This document shows, in pieces, positions 56,482-64,000 of a DNA stretch of 64,000 nt. The stretch comes from Capra hircus (taxonomy: Eukaryota; Chordata; Mammalia; Artiodactyla; Bovidae), in contig NC_030817.1 of NCBI RefSeq assembly GCF_001704415.2, positions 51,817,550 through 51,881,549 of the forward strand, written 5' to 3'. Numbering within the stretch: the stretch's first letter is position 1; each line of letters begins with the position of its first letter. Both the position numbers and the translations under genes were made by a program. The notes beneath the pieces are model-generated. The model worked only from the letters and a program-made list of their open reading frames with translations, was not told where the DNA came from and did not search any database.

Positions 56482-57710
56482 AAAATAAAGAGCAAACTTG
56501 TTTCTAGTTCATTTTCTGAAAACTTCTAAAACTTTAATAGAAAAATCAAAATTATCTTATGTATTCCTTTTAAAATTTTGTTCCTTTAGAGTTCTGTAAA
56601 ATTATTTTTATTTAAAAATTTAAAATATTCTGTTAATCATAGAAAAGTATATTTATCATTGGTAGTGAAGGTTCGTACCAATAATGATGACTCTTTCTAA
56701 ACTTTATCACTGTGTTGAAGTAGCAGTTCCTAAAAGTTGTGTTGATAAAGTTAGTGGGTTTTTACCCCCATTATTAAACTTATACTGTCACATAAACTTA
56801 ATTTATAATGTAAATTGCCAAATCCTAACCCTAATTTTTAGTTTTAAAAGTTAGCCTTGTTAGCTGTTATCTTCTTTCATGCAGGATTTACTACTCATTC
56901 TGTATCCTAAACTAATATCAGGAGTAATTGGTATGCTGCTGTTATGAATAGCAGTAAAGTGATTAAATCAAACCAGTACAAAGAAGAACTAGTATTATGG
57001 TTTCAGTATTGAAACACTGTATAATATCAAACCATTCATAATCGGGCCAAGGAACTAGATATATCTAGTACAAAATTACCTTTATAAATTAGATCAACCA
57101 ATAATTTTTACAGAAATAAAATACTAGATGGTAACCTTATTAAATAAGTAGTTCAGAGCATTCTTTATTGATCTTTTGTGTCAATTTTGTTGCTTTTTTA
57201 GTTAAAAGATATAGAATTGATATTTATTTCTTTTCCTGACCTTGCTCCCCTTCTTTTTCTTAGTTCAAAGTAGAGCATACATTTATACTCCCTTGGTGGG
57301 AACATCTTATTTAATATGGAATGTTAATATTGCATCTAAGGACTGCATGACAGTGGAGAGAACAGTTACTGGCAAACAAATGCACATACCACGTGCTGCA
57401 CCATACTTCTCTCCCTTACTCCACACTTCTCTCCCTTACTCCCTTCCCACCTTGAGTTGAGCAGACAAAATTCACCAAAAATCAGAGCAGAGTTAAAGAG
57501 TTAATTATTTTGGCCTTGGGGCATAAACTAATGGAAAAGAAATTGAATTTAGTAAATTATGCTGTGAATCATTTCCTTGTAAATTCTCCTACGGATTCCT
57601 GTTCTCAGAATTTATCTTGTTCTTTTGGCAGATTTTTATTGCCTCTCAGGATCTGCTTTACCAAGACCCAGAGGGTGATCGTAACGATCTGATGGCTTCT
57701 TAATTATGGC
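56482..57710. other. RNF111 intron 1, nothing recognised; small tandem repeat
   Basis: A 19-20 base duplication (acttctctcccttactcc) lies at about 57403-57441. No gene is called. Confidence 0.55.
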
Positions 57711-57715
57711 TTTAC

Positions 57716-58263
57716 TTTTTGACAACAGCTTTATTGAGATATAATTCACATACCATACACATCTCACTTTAAGTGTACTGAACTCAGTGGTTTTTAGAAT
57801 ATTCACTGAGTTGAACAGTCATCAAAGGAGTCTTTAAATAAGTGGTCTTCTATGACTTTTTTTTTTTTAGCATAGTGTTTTTGAGGTCTGTATAATGTTG
57901 TAAAGTGAATCAGTATTTCATTTCTTTTGATGACTGAGTGTTAATCAATTTTGTGGACTTCCTTATTTATCAGTTGATGGACATTTGTTAACACTTTTTG
58001 GCTCTTGTGAATGGCTATAATGGTACTATTAATATTTGTGTATAAAGTTTTGTGTGGATATATATTTTCATTTCTCTTGGGTTATGCCTTGGAGTGGGAG
58101 TGCTGGATCATATGATAACTCTGTGTTTAATCTTTTGAGGAACTGCCAGACTACTGTTCCAAAGTATATGTACCATTTTACATTCTCACCAGCAATGTGT
58201 GAGGGTTCCAGTTTCTTTACTTCCTTGTCAACATTTGTTATTATCTGTAGTTTTTATTGTAGC
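57716..58263 (-). repeat. Old L1M 3' region
   Basis: aacagctttattgagatata, attcacataccatacacatc, gttgatggacatttgttaac, tggagtgggagtgctggatc, ttgaggaactgccagactac, gccagtgtgtgagggttcc-like ending. Confidence 0.75.
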
Positions 58264-58984
58264 TCTCCTAAGGAACCTGCTTGAATCTTGAATCATATAT
58301 ACCTGTGCCTTACTGTGACTTGTTTTTCTTGCATTTAATTATGGTGATCCTTGTGTGACTGGCTGCCTCTTACAGTTTGCTCATTGCTCTACACATATGT
58401 AAACCCATCTTTTGTTCCTCCGTTACTGCTGATACTGCTGAATTCCGGATAGGGCTTGATGACTGATCTTGGATACAACACTACCTGCCCTTGAAGAAGA
58501 TAGAGATTTTGATAGCTTCGTATAGAAATAGGTTATTTCAATTTTTAATCGCTATCTTCTCTTCATCTATTTGATAATAGTTACAAACAAAAACATATAC
58601 CTGTGACATTATTCCTGTAACTGTCAACTGTGGAGAAGAAAACTCTTGCTACTAAATATCTATCTTGTTTTCCTCTTTTTTCTGGAAGTAGTTTACAAAG
58701 TGGGTGTTAAGTACAAAAATCCATCTATGGTGTTAGAAGTTAGGATAATGGTTAAAACTCTTGGCGGGTGGAGTGACTGGAAGCGGATTTCTGGAATGCT
58801 AGTTATCTTATGTTTTTTGATCTTGGAGCTAGTTACATAAGTGTGTGAGAATTCATTGGCTGTAAACTTAGAATACATGTGTTTTTGTTATACTTCAATA
58901 AAATCTTAAGTTAAAATTGTTAACATTTTTTAAATCATTTTTAGCACTAGTAAAGATCTTCATTTGTATTAACTACCTTTTAAA
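58264..58984. other. RNF111 intron 1, nothing recognised
   Basis: No repeat or gene is called. Confidence 0.5.
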
Positions 58985-58989
58985 TGAGT

Positions 58990-59165
58990 ATATATACATT
59001 TAAAAAAATTTATTTGTTTTCAATTGAAGGATAATTGTTTGACAATATTGTGTTGGTTTCTGCTATAATCAACATGAATCAACCATAGGTATGCATATGT
59101 CCCCTCCCTCTTGAACCTCCTTCCCACCTCCCATCCCAAGAATGTATTCCATTTTGAGTCATGAT
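58990..59165 (-). mobile_element. Bovine-type L1 3' end fragment
   Basis: tttcaattgaaggataattg, acaatattgtgttggtttct, aatcaaccataggtatgcat, cctcccatcccaagaatgta. Confidence 0.75.
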
Positions 59166-59927
59166 ATTTAATACCTTACATTATCACCATTCTTGTATAT
59201 ACACTGCTTTGGTATAGATGTTTTAATTTCAGGTTCTCTTGTTAGGGCTTCCCAGATGTGCAGCTCATAATTTTAGAGATACAGTGATTTAGGTTTTTAG
59301 ATTGGCTGTAGAGAGTTTGATTTTTATGTTCTGCTGTGTTGCTTTAACTGAGTGATCTGAAGCAACTCAGTCTTGGCTTTTTTCTTTCTATATGTATCTA
59401 CAACTTCATGAAATGTAGTAGTTGTGCCTGCTGTCTGTTGGTGAGTTGAGTCTCCTTAAGAGACTAGAGTGGTGTGAAGGAAAGAACCATGAAAGAGAAG
59501 CTATATTCATATTCATTATTTATAGTAATCCATCTATCACAGTAACCATCAAGATGTACAGAAAGTATTTGATATAATTATAATTTATATATTATATAAT
59601 TTATATATTATAATTTAAAATGTGATACCAAAAGAAAAACATTGACTAATCAAAGTCTTTTGAATTCTGATCTTTTTATCTGTTTTTACTATAATAGGGT
59701 TTGGAGAAGTTGTTTGATTTTGACCAAATACATTATGCTGATGATGTTAGGAAGATACAATAAGATCAGCTTTTTTGATATAAGTTTTGAAGTGGACTTA
59801 TGTTCTATAGTCTTTACTCTGTTTCTAAAAATTGGATCTGTAAGAAGTATCAGAGAAAAAAGACTTGTTATAGCCTTTTTATATCCTGATGAGAAAAAGG
59901 CATTTCTGCCCTGTTACAGGAATATTC
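59166..59927. other. RNF111 intron 1, distal part, with an AT-only tract
   Basis: An imperfect taatttatatattatataat tract lies at 59576-59625. No gene is seen. Confidence 0.5.
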
Positions 59928-60157
59928 GTGCTTCCCAATTGACGCTTGTGATAGAGAACCTGCCTGCCAATGCAGGAGACTTAAGAGACGTGGGTTTGAT
60001 CCCTAGGTTGGAAAGATCCCCTGGAGGAGGGCATGGCAACCTACTCCAGTATCTTTACCTGGAGAATCCCATGGACAGAAGAGCCTGATGGCTACGGTCC
60101 ATGGAATCACAAAGAGTTGGAGAGTCAGACATGGTTGAAGCAACTTAGCACGCACGC
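59928..60157 (+). mobile_element. Bov-tA SINE immediately upstream of RNF111 exon 2
   Basis: Diverged head (gtgcttcccaattgacgctt), body ccctggaggagggcatggca, 3' end gaagcaacttagcacgcac. TSD acaggaatattc at 59916-59927 and 60158-60169, perfect 12 bases. Its right TSD ends 79 bases before the exon. Confidence 0.93.
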
Positions 60158-60210
60158 ACAGGAATATTCTCAGTGGAATATGAGAACTCTTTAAATATTC
60201 TAATAAAACA

Positions 60211-60248
60211 CATTAACAATCTTTTAAATATCGTGTTGTGTCTTCTAG
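60211..60248 (+). promoter_or_regulatory. RNF111 intron 1 branch region and splice acceptor
   Basis: A plausible branch point cattaac has its A at 60216, about 32 bases before the AG at 60247-60248. The pyrimidine tract (tgttgtgtcttctag) is short and interrupted by G, so the acceptor looks only moderate. Confidence 0.7.
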
Positions 60249-61147
60249 GCCTTCCTTAAAGTTTCCCATGTCTCAATGGACTCCTGAATATAACAAGCTG
60301 TACACCTTAAAAGTGGATATGAAGAGTGAGATTCCTTCTGATGCACCAAAGACACAGGAGAGTCTGAAAGGGATCCTCTTGCATCCAGAGCCCATTGGGG
60401 CAGCCAAAAGTTTTCCTGCTGGAGTTGAGATGATTAATAGTAAAGTGGGGAATGAATTCTCTCATTTGTGTGATGATTCTCAAAAACAAGAGAAGGACAT
60501 GAATGGTAACCAACAAGAGCAAGAAAAAAGTGTTGTTGTGAGGAAGAAACGCAAAAGCCAGCAGGCTGGCCCTTCATACATGCAAAATTGTGCTAAGGAG
60601 AACCAGGGAATATTAGGATTGAGACAACACCTAGAAACACCAAGTGATGAAGATAATGATTCCTCTTTTAGTGATTGTCTGTCTTCTCCTTCATCTAGTC
60701 TACATTTTGGAGATTCTGATACTGTGACTTCAGATGAGGATAAAGAAGTCTCTGTAAGACATTCCCAGGCAATTTTGAGTGCTAAAAGTAGAACTCACAG
60801 TTCACGGTCCCATAAGTGGCCTCGGACTGAGACAGAATCCGTTTCAGGATTGTTAATGAAAAGACCCTGTTTTCATAGCAGTTCATTAAGGAGACTTCCA
60901 TGCAGAAAGAGATTTGTGAAAAATAATTCCTCACGGAGGACACAGAAACAAAAAGAGAGGATATTAATGCAGAGGAAAAAACGAGAAGTGTTAGCCCGAA
61001 GAAAATATGCATTGCTCCCCAGTTCTAGTAGTTCCAGTGAGAATGACCTCAGCAGTGAATCCTCTTCCAGCTCATCAACTGAAGGAGAAGAAGATTTGTT
61101 TGTTTCTACCAGTGAAAACCACCAAAACAATCCAACTGTTGCCTCAG
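60249..61147 (+). CDS. RNF111: RNF111 (Arkadia E3 ubiquitin ligase) exon 2, first coding exon, partial
   Basis: The exon runs from the AG/GCC junction to the donor TCAG/GTAAAA at 61147/61148. Nineteen bases of 5'UTR precede the ATG at 60268-60270. The frame gives 293 complete codons (MSQWTPEYNKLYTLKVDMKS... ending NNPTVAS) plus the first base of a Gly codon, matching the N-terminus of RNF111 as I know it. Visible features: basic patch RKKRK (92-96), acidic clusters SDEDNDSSFSD (126-136) and TSDEDKE (154-160), a basic segment at about 207-247 rich in Lys/Arg, and a Ser tract with acidic tail (252-278). The SUMO-interacting motifs and the C-terminal RING-H2 are in later exons. The nuclear protein degrades SMAD repressors (SKI/SnoN, SMAD7) to boost TGF-beta/Nodal signalling and acts as a SUMO-targeted ligase. 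A GTG-start reading from 60238 includes intron bases and is not real. No break is seen. Confidence 0.97.
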
Positions 61148-62829
61148 GTAAAAATTTTGTTCCTTAAATTTAGTATAGCATGGAAGCTATTGGATTGTGT
61201 TTGTCCTTATTTTCTTCTACATTTGGTGATTTCATTATATTTAAAAGGAATATGAGGCTCTATTTTATGTTTAAGCTGTACAAATAACCACCTTTATTTA
61301 GCCATGACTCCTCTTCTGAGATACAAATGTTTAAATTTTCTAAAATTTTAAATAGAAAATTGTATATTTTTCAATTTTTCTGATGAAAATGAAGCAAGAG
61401 ATTTTATTGAGGGTTGTTTTGAAAAAATTTTCATTTTATACTTATCAGATTATATTTTATGAATTGTTGATTTATGGTACAGTTTCTTTTTTTCTTCTAT
61501 AGTGCATCTTTAATATGGTTACCTTTTATGAGTGCCTTTTTAGATAGCTATGTGACAGATTTCTTTTACATTCAGCCACAGTAGGGACAATTCTGGTCAC
61601 TAAAAAAGACACTTATTTTTCATTAAGTACTCTATTCTTACTGTTTACTATTCTTTTGTCATGTTCTTTATAACCAAAAAATAATTTCAAGCATTTGAGA
61701 GGTAGCTTTTATTGTGATACTGGAACACAAACTTTTAGTCCTGACAGTGCTCAGTCAAGCCTGTGATTAGTCCGTTAAAAATGGATTAATCATTAGCTAG
61801 AGTGCACCCCTCACCACAGTAAATGTTACATTTAATTGGAATAAGTTTATGTATAGTCTCTAAAGTAACTGTTACATACAAACCATTTTTACACTTCATA
61901 GTCACTTAAGGTAGTTTGATGAAGTGAGCATTGAAGAGTGAAGTCTGAACTGAAGTAAAAGATTACTTTCTTGTGAAAGTATAAGGAAAATGCGATTTGA
62001 GAGAGCTTGATTTTTATGGGGCAAAGATCATGGTTTCCAGTTACTGGCAGAACTTTCCCAGTCTTTGCCTGGTGTCTTCCTGTTGAGAGCAAAGCCTGCT
62101 AGCCTTCTCTGCAGATGACCATTTCTCCCCCTTCTCTCCTATATGGGTCCCTTCCTTTTTTGAAAGACTCCCTTTCCTCTTCTATGTTTATTTTTCTATC
62201 CTTGCCAGAACACTGAAATCAGCAACTTTGTTCTTAATTTTATTCTTAGCTATGGTTAGTTCGTTATTTTTTAAAACCTACCCAAATACTTGTTTTTAAA
62301 AAAGTTCATTGAGATCACCTGAAAGAAGGTTACAACAGCCATTCCTTGAAGTTTCTTGAGAAAGAGGGAAGTGATGATAGGAATTGTCTTGCTTAAATGT
62401 CACATTTTACATTTTCTCAGGTAATTGGAATGTGAGGACTAGTTTGGGGAGTAGGAGTAACATAATCTAGTGTCTGCTTGAAATTAATGAGACAGCATGG
62501 TTGGTTATGTAAAGCAGAAGTTCCAAGGAACTGGTATTTGTAAGGAAGCATAAGAGGAGAGTAAATGTAGGTCTGGATCAGTGTCTTTATCTAGGAAGAA
62601 AGGAGTTCGTATACCTTCAAATACTCAAGATAAATTCAAACTCTAATTCATTTAAAAATCTTGTTTAGTACTGTTGTAGCATGTGGGTTTTTAAACTTTC
62701 TTGTAAGAATTTCATTACTTTCAAACATTACCCTTAATGGTTTGTCTCTGAAAACACAGATCCAAAAGTTGAAGCCAAGTACTCCTGATGTTTTCTCGTT
62801 TCTAGATGAGAATTTTATTTTATATTAGT
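61148..62829. other. RNF111 intron 2, nothing recognised
   Basis: Starts with donor GTAAAAATT. About 1.7 kb with no young repeat and no ORF of note. Confidence 0.6.
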
Positions 62830-63305
62830 TTTTAATAATAATATTCATTTGGTGTGAAATTTTAAAAGTTCCAAGAAAGTATAAAGTAAAAAGTAAGTTT
62901 ACCTCTTCTTAGGTTCCAGTCTTGCTACCCAAAAGTAATCAGTTAGCAGTTTCTTACTTCCTTCAAAAAATGTGGAAGTACATATAAATAAAGATAAGTA
63001 ATGTGGGTTTTAAAAATATCAGTATGTATAGTTACTTCATTTTTTTTTAAAAAAGCTACATAGTATTCCCTTTGTATACGTGTTCCACAGTTTATTTAAT
63101 CAACTTATTTTTGTTGATATTTGCTAGTCATCAGTATTCAGCGTTCTGCATGCATGTTTTACATGTCTAAGTAAGCATATCTTAAGGAATAATTTGATAA
63201 GTATATCACAGGGTGTATGCACTTTAAAATTTGGTAGCCGTTGTTGCCAGGATGCCCTCCAAGGAGTTTGCCTCAAGTTCTTCACTCCCCAACAGTGGAG
63301 GATAT
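62830..63305 (-). repeat. Old L1M 3' region
   Basis: aaaagttccaagaaagtata, ctacatagtattccctttgt, ttatttaatcaacttatttt, gggtgtatgcactttaaaat, tgttgccaggatgccctcca: antisense L1M order. Confidence 0.65.
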
Positions 63306-63331
63306 CATGATAGTAAAAATACCTAGTATTG

Positions 63332-63705
63332 GGGACTTCTGGTAGTCCCATGGTTGGGATTCTGCCTGCCAATGCAGGGGACACGAGTTCAATCCCTGGT
63401 CCAGTAAGATCCCACATGCCATGGGGCAGCTAAGCCTGTGATCCACAACTACTGAGCCTGCAAGCCACAGCTACTGAAACCCAGGGCCCAGAGCCCACTC
63501 TCCACAGCAAGAGAAGCCACTGCCACAAGAAGCCTGTGCACTGCAACAAAGAGAAGCCCCTACTTGCCGCTACTAGAGGAAGCCCATGTGTAACAGTGAA
63601 TTAATCCCATGGACAGAGGATCCTGGTGGGCTACAGTCCACGGGGTCTCAAAGAGTCGGACACGACTGAGTGACTTCACTAGTCCAAATAAGTAAATAAA
63701 AATTT
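63332..63705 (+). mobile_element. CHR-type SINE, long form, with a Bov-A piece inserted
   Basis: Head ggggacttctggtagtccca, body catgccatggggcagctaag and gcctgtgcactgcaacaaag. The Bov-A fragment (about 63603-63685, tcccatggacagaggatcct to gactgagtgacttcact) interrupts it just before its tail (caaataagtaaataaaaatt). Confidence 0.82.
63603..63685 (+). mobile_element. Bov-A 3' fragment
   Basis: About 83 bases of the Bov-A 3' part only; 5'-truncated insertion into the CHR SINE. Confidence 0.85.
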
Positions 63706-63714
63706 AAAACACAC

Positions 63715-64000
63715 CTAGTATTTGTTGGGTATTTACTCTGTGCTGGTAATGTTCTGGGCTTCCCAAGTGGTGCTAGTGGCAAAGAACCTGCCGGCAGTAT
63801 TGGAGATATAAGAGGTGTGGATTTGATCCCTGGGTCAGGAAGATCCCCTGGAGAAGGGTATGGCAACATACTCCAGTATTTTTGCCTGGAGAATCCCATG
63901 GACAGAGGAGCCTAGTGGGCTATAGTCCATAGGATCACAGAGTTGGACATGATTGAAGCAACTTAGCATGCGTGCACAGTAATGTTTTAAGTGCTTTATA
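63715..64000. repeat. L2/MIR-type 3' text split by a Bov-tA
   Basis: tatttgttgggtatttactc, tgtgctggtaatgttct before the SINE and taatgttttaagtgcttta after it make one old-repeat sentence. Confidence 0.5.
63754..63978 (+). mobile_element. Bov-tA SINE
   Basis: gggcttcccaagtggtgcta to acttagcatgcgtgcaca; TSD gtaatgtt at 63746-63753 and 63979-63986. Confidence 0.9.

Noticed and set aside
60238..60267. GTG-initiated extension upstream of the RNF111 ATG
   Set aside because: It crosses the splice acceptor at 60248, so those bases are mostly intron.
1..64000. An undescribed multi-gene defence or biosynthetic system
   Set aside because: Apart from one exon each of SLTM and RNF111 plus an inferred RNF111 leader exon, all recognised coding text is retrotransposon or transposon-derived; no gene cluster is present.

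Overview
This is mammalian nuclear DNA from a bovid ruminant. The evidence is the dense load of ruminant-specific retroposons: BovB (RTE-type) LINE copies, Bov-tA and BOV-A2 SINEs, and cetartiodactyl CHR-type SINEs. These sit on top of older MIR, L2, L1M, MER5A and hAT fossils. The sequence fits cattle or a close relative; no species can be fixed from it. From memory, the human SLTM-RNF111 neighbourhood lies on 15q and the bovine equivalent on chromosome 10.

Two protein-coding genes are recognisable, arranged head to head about 28 kb apart. At the left edge, on the minus strand, is coding exon 1 of SLTM (28-189) with its CpG-island promoter. It encodes the start of a SAP-domain nuclear RNA/DNA-binding protein. 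At 27.7-28.45 kb is a second CpG island, read as the RNF111 (Arkadia) promoter with a non-coding first exon ending at a strong donor (28234/28235). A 32-kb intron follows, then coding exon 2 of RNF111 (60249-61147). It carries the start codon and the first 293 residues of this E3 ubiquitin ligase of TGF-beta/SMAD and SUMO-targeted signalling. The RING domain lies outside the window. If exon 1 is spliced to exon 2, the mRNA carries a short upstream ORF that overlaps the RNF111 start codon.

Layout: 1-650 SLTM exon and promoter; 0.65-27.7 kb intergenic and very repeat-rich, including two oppositely oriented BovB copies (5.2-7.3 kb and 9.6-12.3 kb) with shared disabling mutations, and a nested L1 block (12.5-17.5 kb); 27.7-28.45 kb RNF111 promoter; 28.45-60.25 kb RNF111 intron 1, with a SINE-poor proximal part, an old L1M at 32.3-33.7 kb, a fossil hAT DNA transposon at 35.0-36.6 kb, a nested BovB-in-BovB-in-L1M stack at 42.1-44.4 kb and two tandem BovB copies at 53.2-55.7 kb; 60.25-61.15 kb exon 2; then intron 2.

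I see no CRISPR array, operon, tRNA or rRNA gene, and nothing that supports a previously undescribed multi-gene system. What merits a second look is retroposon archaeology and the regulatory architecture of RNF111. Repeat family names come from recognising consensus-like stretches by eye, so boundaries are approximate (usually within 5-20 bases) except where a target-site duplication (TSD) fixes them.
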